This document shows, piece by piece, positions 12,191 to 24,021 of a DNA stretch of 64,000 nucleotides; position 1 is the stretch's first letter, and every line of letters starts with the position of its first letter. Source of the stretch: Trichobilharzia regenti (Eukaryota > Platyhelminthes > Trematoda > Strigeidida > Schistosomatidae); the NCBI GenBank assembly GCA_944472135.2, contig OX235270.1, positions 117,071,842-117,135,841 of the forward strand, in the 5' to 3' direction. A model generated the notes under the pieces. The model had not been told where the DNA came from and searched no databases. It was given only the letters and a program-made list of their open reading frames with translations. A program made the translations under genes and the position numbers.

Positions 12191-13493
12191 AGTTTGCTAG
12201 AATTAAACAACCTGAATAAGAGCCCAAGATTTATGCAGCCCACCAGTTCCAATCTTGCAACACAAGGCATTAATATTGAGCTAAAACGCTAGTACTGGTC
12301 ATTATTTTCATTTTACCATGAATAGTGAACATATTTCACGAGAAATTACATTAGACGAATACTATAAACTCAACTACCGAGTGATATTCGCTCATCTGAA
12401 AGAATATAGAAAAACTGAACGGTGTCAATATTTTACGTTAATTGTTCTCTGGATGATGTTGGTGTCTGAAGAAGGCTTGATGGAAATATTTATTACAATA
12501 AATAATGCTCTGAACATTTCACTGAATACACAAAAATGGTGGAGAGTTAGTTCTAAGCCTGTTAGCATAATGAATGAGCATTTCATGTGAATTCTTTAGA
12601 AAATACTTATTTAGTAACATTCACTCCTGTCTACCTCAACTAGCAAACAATAAACACGTTACGGACAGCTCCTATATTTATTTTTACTCTTAGTAGGGGG
12701 TGGGAACATCTTATTTGTTCGGTCAAATATAAAGGTGAAATTCAGCCTAATGGATATACCGTTGGGTTGAATATAAAAGAAGACATCAATAAGCAATTTG
12801 TAAAATTTCAACCTGAGGTCATCATCCTCTAGGTCAAAAATAAATATTTTAGCAGACATTTTTTTCCTCCAATCAAACAACTATCTGGAAGATTAATTAC
12901 ATTCAACTAGTAAATATTTGGGTTATGTCACAATAAAAATGATTTGTCATTTTACTGCATTATTTTCATACTTCATCCTACACAGATTTATCATTCTCAC
13001 AGGTTTCCATATTTATATTCACACACCCGTGGTCAACATATCATTGGCAGAGATTGAAGTTCACACGTATAAACTAATATATACGTACACACACCTCTAT
13101 GGTAGTAGGATAGACATATTGTAGACAACATTCGAAATGCAATTTGCTTCAGAGAAAAAAAAATAGATGTAAGCTTGTGTGTGACTTGGTGTTCGTGTGA
13201 TGGTTTGAAAAATGTAGAACATACAACAAACATTAACAAAACTGGCAGGTGATAGACAAAACAAATAAAAGAATTTCTCAACCAAAAATTAGTTTAATTC
13301 TACAATTCACTGTCACGGAACCGTATTTTTTGGTATTACTTTCTCTAACACCTCAGTAGAATGCTGAAGTTAAACCTGGAGTATACATTGTGATAGTAAA
13401 GTAACATAACTACTTCAAACACTATACCCACAAACATATAAGACACATTTAAATCTAATGTAATTCACTTTAGTCTGAATTAAATGTTCAACA
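12191..13493. other. 5' flank of netrin, nothing recognised
   Basis: AT-rich. A 90-codon open frame at 12318-12590 (+) shows no recognisable family. The sequence CATATAAGACA near 13434 could serve as a TATA-like box or may be chance. A 5' untranslated exon further upstream cannot be excluded. No promoter can be assigned from the sequence. Confidence 0.3.
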
Positions 13494-14910
13494 ATGAGAT
13501 CACTATTCCAGTTGCTATTTATCATTGAATTTATATATTCAATAAATAGTGTTTTAAGTGAAGAACGCTATGAATTTAATCGAAATTTCGATAACCGCTT
13601 ACCACAATTTGGCAAGAAAACATTGACAAAACAAAATACCATCCGTCATCGACCAGTAAAACAAAATAATTATAATTCTGAACGATTAAAGAGAAATTTC
13701 TTACTTGATATAAATTCACACAGTTCATCCTGTCGATCTGGTTCACAATCATTTCAGTGTGCTCCACCCTTCAAAGATATCTCACGTGGAGTAAGTGTTC
13801 ATGCTACTTCCACATGTGGTGAACAAAGACCACAACGTTTATGTCGAACTATTGCAAGCTGTCAAATATGTGATGCTAATTCAACTCAGCTGAAGTTTTC
13901 ATCAGACCATTTAACTGATCGTCATAGCATTGATAATCAAACGTGTTGGGCTTCAGGTTATATTCAACCCGGTGAAACAGTCAACCTCACAATATCTTTG
14001 GGAAAACGTTTTGAAGTATACTATATATCTTTGCAACCATGCAGCATAGGCAGTTTACCACATTCAATTGCAATATATAAGTCTTCTGACTTCGGTCGTA
14101 CATGGCGTCCATGGCATTATTTTTCAACAGACTGTTTTCGTGCTTTTGGTTTGCCTACTTCAAATGAACATAACAGTCATATCACGTCGGCTAATTTACA
14201 GGAAGTATTATGTGTCGCATTACAACCACGTGAGACTTACTACAGCCGACAAGGTAGAAGAGTACGTTCAATGACTAACTATGTTTTTAATAAACCAAAT
14301 ATTACGAATAGTTTTGAAAGTATAGGAGTGCCAGCAGACTGGGTGATTGCATTCAGTACCACACTTGGTCGACCTGCAACACGTCCATGGAGTCCAGCAC
14401 TAATTGACTGGATGACTATGACCGATGTGCGCATCAGTTTAATGAGTTTTCATCAATTTAACGAAGCAGATTATCGTGTCAAAAGAAATGCACATCGAAA
14501 TCACTATCCTAGAAATTTACACAGACCAGTATTTCATCTGAATCAAATCAAACGAACTCGCAGTTCAAGAGATGGTCAAACAAATACTGAGCTACCACCA
14601 ACGGAGAATAACAAAACAGAAGAATTACTTGATCGGAATTATTTGCCAGTCACCTCAAAAACAACAAGTAATTTCACTGATCAACCAGATACCTTATCTG
14701 AAAATGAGTTTTATGCATTCGCTGATATAGCTATCGGTGGACGTTGCAAATGCAACGGGCATGCCAGTGAATGTATTTTGGGCTCTAATGGAAAACTGGT
14801 ATGTGCTTGCGAACATCATACATCAGGAGAAGATTGTGAATATTGCAAAGCTGGCTATATGGATCGACCATGGGACAGAGCTACACCACAGGAAGCAAAC
14901 GTTTGCAAAA
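13494..14910 (+). CDS. Netrin, exon 1 (signal peptide, laminin N-terminal domain, first laminin-EGF module)
   Basis: Netrins are secreted, laminin-related guidance cues that bind DCC/UNC-40 and UNC-5 receptors. This exon encodes 472 codons plus one base. Residues 1-22 are hydrophobic and look like a signal peptide. Residues about 89-323 form the laminin N-terminal (domain VI) fold; diagnostic stretches are STCGEQ, QTCWASG, LTISLGKRFEVYYISLQ, AIYKSSDFGRTW, VIAFSTTLGRP and DWMTMTDVRIS. Residues 416-472 (GGRCKCNGHA to ANVCK) are the first laminin-EGF module with eight cysteines. The start is supported by an in-frame TGA at 13476-13478, just upstream of the ATG. The exon ends at GCAAAA followed by GTAAGT (donor 14911), leaving phase 1. 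Two oddities: a basic, unordered stretch at residues 23-88, and a basic, low-complexity insert of about 80 residues (324-407) between domain VI and the first EGF module, where typical netrins have a much shorter linker. The family call is firm; assignment to a netrin subtype is not possible here. Confidence 0.93.
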
Positions 14911-15129
14911 GTAAGTAGGTCGTTCTCTAGCTACTCTTATTTTAAGCTTTTAAATACATGAAAAAACTTTTGTTACTTCGTAGATACTAGGCATGATAAA
15001 TTTTTCACTTAGATGGTGCTTAAATTAAACAGCTGCTGAATAGTGAACCAATATTTCTGTTTAAAACAAGTCATACAGGTCCACATTGCTAGATTTAATA
15101 TTTGTGTAGAAACTAGAAGTTAGCAGTTG

Positions 15130-15330
15130 ATTATTATTATTATTTTTTTTTTATTACAGCTTCATTCCACACCGTATTTTTGATGCGAGTATGGAATTTT
15201 CAGCATGTGATATCGGCGGCCCAAATTTTTGCAGGCCGACAATAGATATCAGGTGTGCGTTGGCAGGGGATTGAACCTCGGACCATGTGCATGGTAGGCG
15301 ACAGTCCTAACCACTGTGCCACCGACATTA
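15130..15330 (-). repeat. tRNA-headed SINE, type B1
   Basis: On the - strand it has an A-box-like AGTGGTTAGGACTG, the stem-loop around CATGCACATGG, and a B-box-like GGTTCAATCCCC. These are followed by the body AGGCCGACAATAGATATC (complement), the tail TGGAATGAAGCTGTAATAA, and an A-rich end continuing into TAA repeats. Confidence 0.8.
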
Positions 15331-15334
15331 CATC

Positions 15335-17012
15335 ATATTGAAACCGGATCATTGTCCAGCTTAATGAAGTTTCTATTTTCATGAGATTAGTGAACCAACA
15401 ACAGTCACATCTTTTCTCCCAGTTTGAATCATCGCCTCTGTGATAAGTAGGTTTATCCACTAAACAAATATTACCTGCAGTTGTCTAATCGACAGTTATA
15501 CTAGTGAGAAGAAGATTCTTCAGTTAGGTCTTATGCAGTGTACCTGAATTTCTTATACATTAGTTTATTTTTACCATTGAAAAGCAGTGATGCTCGATAA
15601 TCAATGCTGGTGACGTGAGATTTTCCTACTTGGTGTTTTCACTGAATGCAGGCCCTTAACCGCCGCCGATTCAAACAAGTTCTACATGCATTGGATGCTA
15701 TTTATCGTTAGGTTAATTAGCCTGCAATCAACTTAATGCGTTCAATTCTGATTTCATCAAAACTAGACAGCAATAAACAATTCTCAAGGCGGTTTAAACT
15801 GGCCTATAGACTATTCTAATTCAATTTTTGCTCAAGTGATAAATATTGATTGATTCAGTCGTATCTTTTGCTCTATTATTTCTCAGTTAATCTTAGCTTG
15901 CAGATTACAACGTTGAATTATAGTGCCTTTTTGGTCAAAATTAACCAAAGTTGTTTTACACTTAATCAATGCCAAAGGAAAAAAGCCAGTAAAAACTTCA
16001 TTTGTTCAGATACTGTTCATCATAGAGGGATATTACTTCCGAAAATAATTAGAAACTTGGTAATACTAAATGACTGTTCCATCCTAGTTTATCTTTTTTT
16101 TTCATTTGTCTTCTGACACAGGAACTTCAGGTCCTTTAGCAGGTGTACGACCATTGCTTCTCAGGGTTACGATGCACAGCTTGTGTTTTCCTAAGTTTTC
16201 CTAATGCAGTTGTTATCTGATTCACTAGGCTGGCTTTCAAAATCATCTAGTGATTTCTGGTATTCCTAACTTTCTCAAGATTTTAAACTACGACTTGGAA
16301 TATGTCTCATAGTGTAGACACTTTTCAAGGATTAAAGGCGTTATACGGTGTATGTCGGCTTACATCTGATATGAGCAGTGGGCATTTTCTGAACATCTAG
16401 GTATCTGTCAATAGCTTGATAAGATTTTCTACCCACATTCCTTTGAATGTCTTCATACTAGCCGGCGCTAAAAATAAATCGTTAATAAAAATGTGTAGGC
16501 CTCAGAAAAAGATGTTTGTATTATCACACGAATAAATTATTTCTCGTTTAAATGAAAGGCTATTTTAGAGGGTAAACAGAAAACAGTATTCAAAGTATTA
16601 CTCATGTATATATATATACACTTCTTTATGACATGTATGAGTAATATAAACCACTATTTGGACACTGATTTATAATTCGAAAGTTGCGTAATTTACTTTC
16701 TACGCGTTCGTATAAGCACAACTACACACGAAAAACAATTCAGTGGTTACGCCAGATAGAATTTAAACAATATTCAACATGAAACAGCCATTAAAAGGAT
16801 GATGTTTCTACTAGACCAACTTATAGTGATATCAAATTTCCTTTCTTTATTTTGTCAGTTTCAATATAATTTATGAGTCCAACATTATTAGTAAAAAAGA
16901 TCAATATTGAAAAGACAGTTCAGTTGTATTAGCATTTGATGAAAAAGATAACAGTTCGTTTTGATGGGTTTTCGTTAGTTACATACAAAATTAGGTGTAG
17001 TCGTCGGTTATA
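15335..17012. other. Nothing recognised
   Basis: AT-rich intron sequence. A short inverted repeat near 16599-16646 surrounds a TA run. Open frames match nothing known. Confidence 0.35.
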
Positions 17013-17312
17013 GGTATACACGCCATAGAATCAGGCCAAAAAATTGATTTTGACAATATTTTAATCATCCAGAAAAATGTTAGAAATTACAAAGAACGTC
17101 GAATATCAGAAACACTTTATTTAAATGGGATAAGATTTGTTTGAATAGGGATGGTTTGTTAAGACAGAAACTGACCTGGCTGCGACACCCCAACCTTCCC
17201 ACTCACCATGTGACAAATCAACACCCGTGTGATAAGCGGTTTCACTATGTAAACACAAGCTGTTTTTATAATTTCATACACTTATCAAATTCAACAATCT
17301 ACACATAGTTTT
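17013..17312 (+). mobile_element. PLE fragment: C-terminal end of a + strand copy
   Basis: The + strand reads HAIESGQKIDFDNILIIQK and then RRISETLYL, the conserved C-terminal tail of the GIY-YIG domain of Penelope-like proteins (IDFDN..II.....R..ISEA). It is the inverse complement of 17534-17915. Confidence 0.7.
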
Positions 17313-17533
17313 CATTGTAGTAAAGGTTTTTTTCCCAATGAATGAAAAACGAAACGATACTGTTTTTACTGACGTTTCGCTATTTAATGCTGCTAATAGT
17401 TTTATCAAGGTATTATTAAACCAGACTTTACAAAATCTCAGCTTATATGTAACAACCTAATCATCGTTCCTCAGCATGGGGTCATTTTTGCGTTGTCAAG
17501 TTGGCCAATCGGTAAAGATAACAAAACCAGGTG
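17313..17533. repeat. PLE terminal repeat between two convergent copies
   Basis: The stretch 17372-17510 matches the inverse complement of 19085-19222. Shared pieces include TGACGTTTCGC/TGACGTTTTGC, GTATTATTAAACCAGA and TTGTCAAGTTGG. On the - strand it contains GCGAAACGTCAG, resembling the 3' half of a PLE-type hammerhead. Confidence 0.65.
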
Positions 17534-19084
17534 TTAATTGTTGGATTTGATAAGTGTATAAAATTATAAAAGTAGTATTTGTTTACATAGTGAACTTGTA
17601 TGACATTCGTGTTGATTATGTCATTTCATGGAGGAGGGCGGTGTTGTAACCAGGTCAGATTTTGTTTTGGTCCATCATTCCTATTCAGGCAATTTGGATT
17701 CCACTTGATATTGGAGTGCTTCTGATATGAGACGTTCTTTGTGATTTCTGAAATTTTTCTGGATTATTTCAATATTTCAATAAAGAAAAAATCCCCATTT
17801 AGACATTTAGAAAACAGAAAGATTGAGCGAAGAAATATTTACTTTTCAATTAGATCCTCATCTCAATATTGTCAAAATCAATTTTGTGATCTGATTCTAT
17901 AGCGTAGCGTGTAGATGACCTATGGCTGATGACTTTTCAAGCTTTTCTAGTTCAACTGGATTTCCCGGTGGCTGAGCAGATGCTCTACGTTGTTCATTTC
18001 TTCTGATTACTTTGATTTTTCGCGGCGTTTGTCCGACGTATATCGCATCACATTCCAAGCATTTTATTTTATAGACATAATTAGAATGAGAATCTTTGGG
18101 GGTTTGTTCTTTTATTTGGACAAGGTTGTTTCGTAATGTGTTTCATGTCTTAAAGAAAACTCTGGTTTCGACTTTATTGAGTACTCTTCTGATATTGTCT
18201 GACGTCTTCGCTCTATATGAAATGACAAGTGTTGAGGCCCATGTTTTCGGAATACGTTTTCGACCAGTGTTGATTTCGTTGATGAAGTTCTTTGAGTAGC
18301 TATTTTGCTTGAGAGTCTCAGTAATGTTTGATATTTCTCCTTCTTTTTCTTAATCGTCCGTTATCAAAGTGTGCTAGTCTCAGAAGACTTGAAACAACTG
18401 AAATCTTTGCGCTGATGGGGTGTGATGATTTGAAGTCTAAATATTTATTGGAGTGGGTTTTCTTCCTGAATATGGATATACTAAAATGTTCGTTTCCCTT
18501 TCTCTTAACTAGGAAGTCTAGAAATGGAAGTTCAGAGATGTCTGATTCTGCTTGCGAAGTGAACTGGATTTTGGGAGATACACAGTTTATCTTCTCCAGG
18601 AATGAATTGTGTAGATCTCGTTTTAGTACTACAAAAGTATCATCCACATATCTTAACGATGTTTTAGGAATGAGTATGCTTGAAAAGATGTTAATTTCGA
18701 ATTTATTCATGTAAAGGTCGGCGACTATTGGGGAGACTAGTGAACCCATGGCAACACCATTTGTCTGTCTATATAAACTCCCTTTAAATGTAAAATAATT
18801 ACTTTCTAGACAGAATTTTAAGCTCTTAATTATTTCACTTGTGTTCAGTGGACATCTTTGTGATAGTGCTGTATCTGATTCTAGTAAACTGGAAATGATA
18901 TCAAGACCTTCGGTAATAGGGATACTAGTGTATAATGTCTTCTTTTTCAATTTCTCGGTGTTCTATTTGGGATTCGAAATCATATGAATTTCTTACAATA
19001 TGTTGAGTGTCCTTTTGCAGTGGTTGAAGTATTGAAAATAGGTATTTGGAGACGTTGTATGTCGTTTTGTTATCTTTAACAACT
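17534..19084 (-). pseudogene. Penelope-like element, reverse transcriptase plus GIY-YIG endonuclease, 5'-truncated
   Basis: PLEs insert by reverse transcription, using a telomerase-related reverse transcriptase and usually a GIY-YIG nuclease. Reading down the - strand: about 19070-18940 gives YNVSKYLFSILQPLQKDTQ (fingers). 18950-18318 is one open frame with GVAMGSLVSPIVADLYM, the catalytic RYVDDTFVVL, ELPFLDFLV and a tail RLAHFDNGRLRKRRR. About 18130-17930, in another frame, gives NYVYKIKCLECDAIYVGQTP (GIY-YIG core with its paired cysteines). About 17800-17650 gives IEIIQKNFRNHKERLISEAL (C-terminal tail). Frameshifts and stops after 18318 and near 18950, and the missing N-terminus, make it non-functional. 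It is antisense to netrin. Confidence 0.88.
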
Positions 19085-19330
19085 GACCAACTTGACAACG
19101 TGAAAATTATCCCCTGCTGAAGAATGAGGATTGGGTTTGTACATATAAACTGAGATTTTGCGAATTCTGGTTTAATAATACTCTAATAAAGCTGTTAGCA
19201 TTAAACAGCAAAACGTCAGTGAAAACAATGTTGTTTTGTTTTGCATTCAGTGGGAAATACAAAACTCTTTATAATAATAAGTGTCATTTACCCAGCTCTC
19301 AAGTTTTTTAAACCGTTAAGTGTGAACTTG
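19085..19330. repeat. PLE terminal repeat, outer copy
   Basis: Inverse complement of 17372-17510 over its first 140 bases. It then continues into CATTCAGTGGGAAATAC and the sequence shared with fragments at 11505 and 22240. The + strand holds a perfect 6-bp hairpin GCTGTT/AACAGC followed by AAAACGTC, a hammerhead-like remnant at 19183-19217. Confidence 0.6.
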
Positions 19331-19466
19331 ATAGGAAGCAAAAATATTTTTGCTGTATTTCTACTGTCATCACTTAGTGTGTTTTTAGTTTTAAAACAAA
19401 GTCATTGTTTTCTACTACTCGAATTTTAAATTTTAAATACAAAAAATTGTTAGAAACAAAGGAAAA

Positions 19467-19506
<40 letters not shown>

Positions 19507-20859
19507 CCCTGGTTCGAGACACTTCAGCAGTATATATGCATGATCTCATACGAGACTGCCTCACATTTTTTGAACATGTCATCATCTACTTTTGGACAGA
19601 AAATCTATAACATGTTTTCTTTTTCCAAAGAGTTCCTCATGTGCTATTGCATTCTATTACTTGTAATAAGCTCGATTACCTTGTACAGCGTAAATTAATC
19701 ATTGCTGTATGCTTTTATCTTCACAATAACTCACAAGCAACCTTTGTTCCATTCATTTGAATCTAGGTCACTTGATTTCATCTAGTGCTTCTTGAAGCAG
19801 TTAACACGCAGGGACTAATTAATTTACATTCCACATGAATTATTTCAGTATTAACTCCAGCTTTTTAAGAGAAAATAGCTTTTCTGACCAAAACGCTTGG
19901 ATTGCTTGATCTTAAAAACTCGATATTAATTGCCAACGGAGGTAAGCGGTTGTTATCAGTTAGTAACGAATATAAGTCAAAGAAATAACAGTGCTTGAAG
20001 AACAATGAGTAATCTTACGTATTCGAGAGAGTTGACAACTAATTAGCCAAGTGATGAATAGTCATTCGGAAATAAGTAACAGGGAACATAGGAACAAAGA
20101 AATGAAAATGAGTTACCAAAAAAATCGCAAAAACAAAAAAAAATTTACGTGGAATTTATCATGTAGTGAATCAGGAATGTCAAAATTACACTTTGGCTGT
20201 GTTAACCAAAGAGGCTAGAAAAGACGTTTCAGAACAAAAAGTTAAAGTTTTTCCACATGGATCGCTAGAACTTTGGCCTCATCAACAAGAAATAAACAAA
20301 ATCCTTTCGAACAGTTCGACCTTGATTTATATATTGCTCTGAATGCAGTATCTGCTGATGTTGCCTGACAAGAAGTAGTAGTGTGCTCCAGAGCTCAGCT
20401 GTCGACTGTTTTACTTTTTCCTTTAAACAAACATGCTGGAAGGTATTCATGAGTGAGTCTAAACAGTGTCATGCTAGTATGGCGAATCATTGTCAAACAG
20501 AACCTACGTGGTGTATTTAACTTTTTCACTCATCTAAACGGAAGTTTACATACAATATACAACACTGGATTTTATGTAGTCATAAAAGGAATAAGAGTCA
20601 TACCTTTCACAATGATTAGAGAACTCTCTACTTCATTTAAATTCATCACTCACTTCCTAAATTAGGTCAGACTCGTTGTTTCATTAGCTTTTGTGAAATA
20701 TTTATTATTCAAATAATTTTTATAACTACGATAACTTAATAACAGATCAAAACCTAAACTTCTGTTAATTATAAACCGGGTTTAGCAGAAGTCCATGGAT
20801 AACGTTGGGTTTGGTGTTCTTGTAAAAACATTTTTGCTCCAAAACAACCCGGTGAATTC
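19331..20859. other. TA microsatellite and unassigned sequence
   Basis: A TA run occupies 19469-19504. The rest is AT-rich with no recognisable gene or repeat. Confidence 0.4.
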
Positions 20860-21015
20860 TTTCTGATCAGCTGGGTGACTCGGGTTCGAATCTCAGAAGG
20901 AACATGAGTTCCTTCAGGATTGTAGATGTGCCTTGCTGACGAGTAGCAACTGGCACAAAACCTAGGTCCAAGGCTTTCTGCTGACTGGCTCCAATCATTT
21001 AATAACTTTTTAATT
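20860..21015 (+). repeat. SINE-like repeat with hammerhead (type C)
   Basis: A B-box-like GGGTTCGAATCTC (about 20882-20894) lies upstream of a hammerhead-like segment (20930-20974), as in type A, but the sequence is unrelated to type A outside these elements. The ends are uncertain. Confidence 0.6.
20930..20974 (+). ncRNA. Hammerhead-like ribozyme, one core change (G12 to A)
   Basis: Stem I GCCTTG/CAAGGC is perfect and the core CTGACGA is canonical. Stem II is reduced to GT/AC around a 10-base loop. The GAA segment reads AAA. Stem III ACCT/AGGT is perfect without a loop, and the cleavage base is C at 20968. The G-to-A change at an invariant site probably abolishes cleavage. Confidence 0.65.
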
Positions 21016-22239
21016 AACTGTTACAGATAGCACAGTAAATTAATGATGATCCACCTTCTAAAACTTCTGGTTACTAAAATTATTCTCCTATTATTATTAT
21101 TATTATTCCAAACTTCTCTTATACCCACCCTGGTCTCACCAAAATACTGTCAGCGTCATTGGAGCTACTGTCACTTGATTTAGAGCTAAAAATCATTCAC
21201 AGATTTATCGGTGCAATTTAGTTACAAATAATGTTTAAATAAACCAAATTTCTTACACTGAGGTTCTTATTTATACATAAAAGGAGATTTTGTACAATAT
21301 TTTGAACTCCTTGACTGAAATCGACATTGATACTTGACGAAAACTGCTACTTCCCTACCAAGTTATCCCTTTAGTACTATCCTCACACTGTCGACGCCAT
21401 CCACAGATGCATGATTCCAAAAACTGAATAACAGATCGTACAGACTTAAAAGTGACTACTAAGCTTCTTAAATTGAGCTGTTCACTTTGTCTCTGATGTC
21501 AGATGCATTTTTTTGTTGTTGATCATATTCACTTCACCATCATTTGACCTCAATTCATGGAAATCTACTTCTCAAAATTACTTCCAAGACATTTTTAATA
21601 AGATAACTGATGACTTAGCATATTACATTCAAATCAGGTATATTCGGGAAAGAATCAAAAACATACATCTGACCTATAATTCTAGGCATATTCTTCATAG
21701 TTATCTACCGTAATCACACGAATAAATACACAAAAACGAATGTGCATTCTACGTAGACTAGGAGATAGTTAAATAGTAATAAATTAAAATGTTAAACATT
21801 GTTGAAGTTAGTTTTTATTATTGTAAGAAGGATCATAAATTGTCAAACTTGTTAGAAAACTATACATACAAACGTCCACATACATTTAAGACTGTACATT
21901 TTGAAATGTCTTAGATCGTAACCTGACTTAATTCATAAAAACGCATTGAATCTGCTTTAAACAAACATCACTTGTTCATTTGTCTTGTCTAGTTATAGCT
22001 ATCAGAACTTTATTTCGCACAAGCGGAAACTTTGAAAATAAAAATGATTATTTACTTATCATTTCATCATAATCTTTATTTTCTTTAGTAACGACTTCTA
22101 TGCAGTTGCTTTTCTTTTCTTTTTTTTTTCGGTAAAATAATGGACAAATATAAATAATAGAAATTAATCCATATTGGATAGGCCAATCTGGTTTAAATAA
22201 GTAAACAGGATATTGAAAAGCTTCACGTATATCTCAACA
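21016..22239. other. Nothing recognised; short ATT repeat near 21090
   Basis: AT-rich intron sequence without similarity I can name. Confidence 0.35.
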
Positions 22240-22400
22240 AATGAAATACAAATCGACAATATTCATTCATTGGAAAATACTGCATTTTGTAATAATGAAT
22301 ATCAAATGCAGAATGTCCAACTTTCTGTTAAATTGTTTAATTTAAAACTGGTTTCAAAGAGGTTGTTAGTGTAATATTGTTCACCACTTCACGTTCATGA
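22240..22400 (+). repeat. PLE terminal-repeat fragment
   Basis: ATTCATTCATTGGAAAATAC, then TAATAATGAATATCAAATGC and the next 80 bases, follow the same order as the PLE terminal sequences at 11505 and 19240, with many substitutions. Confidence 0.45.
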
Positions 22401-22702
22401 AATATGAGCATTTAATGAATCAGATGACTAATGATTGTTTTTTTAGAAGAACAGAAAATAAGAGGTTAATTTAATAGCACCTTGTATTTCAGAAGCTGTT
22501 GACGACATTTACTCATCTTAAAAGTTAATCAAAGGCAAAATTATTTTTCTCTGAAAAAATCAATATTTCAAGGACAGTGTCGTTGCATATTGATCTAAGG
22601 TACGAATATTTGAGTATATAAAAGGGAAACCAAGTTATTCAGATCACAGTTTGTGATCTGCTTCATACCAAACACGGTATCCAAGAAAGCCAGCACATTT
22701 TT

Positions 22703-23039
22703 AGAAAACTGCTACTACTACTACTACTGATTGACTGAAATGAGTAGTTGCAATCCACTCATATCAACCAGTAGTACTTGCTAGCCAGATCAAGGTGATC
22801 CAAAAACTGGAAGGCCGTTTCATTCATTTGCAGCCCAGCTAATCACTGGTGTACCCAGTTAGACTCAGCTCAGAGAATCGAATCAGTTCAGATCACCTGA
22901 TTTTCGGTTAGCCACTTGGGTGAACTGGTCAAACGGCCATCCGGTGTTTCGATCACCTAGATCTAGTCAGCAAGTACTACTGGTTGATATGAGTAGTATT
23001 CAGCTACTCATAACTCAGTCAATCAGTAGTATACAGTTT
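22703..23039. mobile_element. Foldback (MITE-like) element
   Basis: Arms of about 100-110 bp. The left arm starts AAAACTGCTACTACTAC and contains ACTCATATCAACCAGTAGTA followed by CTTGCTAGCCAGATCAAGGT. The right arm is its inverse complement with scattered mismatches, ending in ATCAGTAGTATACAGTTTTA. The centre has no open frame. It looks like a non-autonomous element or a hairpin-forming repeat. Confidence 0.7.
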
Positions 23040-24021
23040 TATGCGTAAATGACCTTAAGTCGATTTTTAGACGTGCATCTTAGTAAAGGTCAAAAGTCTC
23101 GTAAATGTATGTTCAGTATCCCATGTTTTCTGTCACTTTCTTAGTTGGATTCAATCAGTGTTTGAAAAAAAAAATGAATCACAATAACAATTTTAATTTG
23201 GTTGCTTCACAAGTAACTAAAGTCAAAGTGTACAGCCTCTTTATCAAAGAAATGTTCTATCACCTTGGTGACAAATGAAAGTGTTAAATTTTGTTTACTA
23301 TATACATACTGAAAAGTTGTCAAACATCATCATTTTCCTATGACAATGACCTACATACCTACATACAACCTTAGATATAGAAACATTTTTGTTCGTGGAA
23401 CCGTGCTTTTTCAGTGCGAAATAACAGTCAAAACGATAAGAACGTGACTTTTATGTAATTGTCTTATCATAACAAGATAAATAGTGAGCGAAATTCGGAG
23501 ACAAATTGTGCCTAACTCGAAAAATCTACCGGGGTCAAGTTGTTTAGATAGTTGTGGGAAGAAAATGATTGTGTGATTTTAATGCATGAAAATTTCTACA
23601 GTGGAAATTACATCATGTTGTGTATAAGCAAATTAGTGGCGTTCACACTTTGTTTTTTACAAAGCCTTTTTTTTAAAAATTATTTACTATTATAAGGGAT
23701 ATAAAATTTCTTCACGCTTAATCAGAAAAGAATTTATGTTTACCTTCCCTACCATGTATTTCTGTTGGACTTCGTAGAGTAAACTGAAGGATGTCGCTTT
23801 TCCCTTGAGTTTGAGAATTCTTCGTGAAGTGAATGCATTATGCGACATGTCTTACTCATTGTTGTTTCACTTGTTGTCCCTCACTTAGCATTATTATTTA
23901 ACTGCAGAACTTAAGAATATAGAAATGATATTAGATTATTCTTGAATTTTGTCTAATGTTAACTTATTCTTGAATGTTTCTAAGTGAAGCAGTTCAGTAT
24001 GAGTATTATTATTATTATTAT
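23040..24021. other. Nothing recognised
   Basis: AT-rich, no coding or repeat signature. Confidence 0.35.

Noticed and set aside
18096..18714. Two + strand open frames over the PLE
   Set aside because: They are antisense shadows of the reverse transcriptase and nuclease frames on the - strand.
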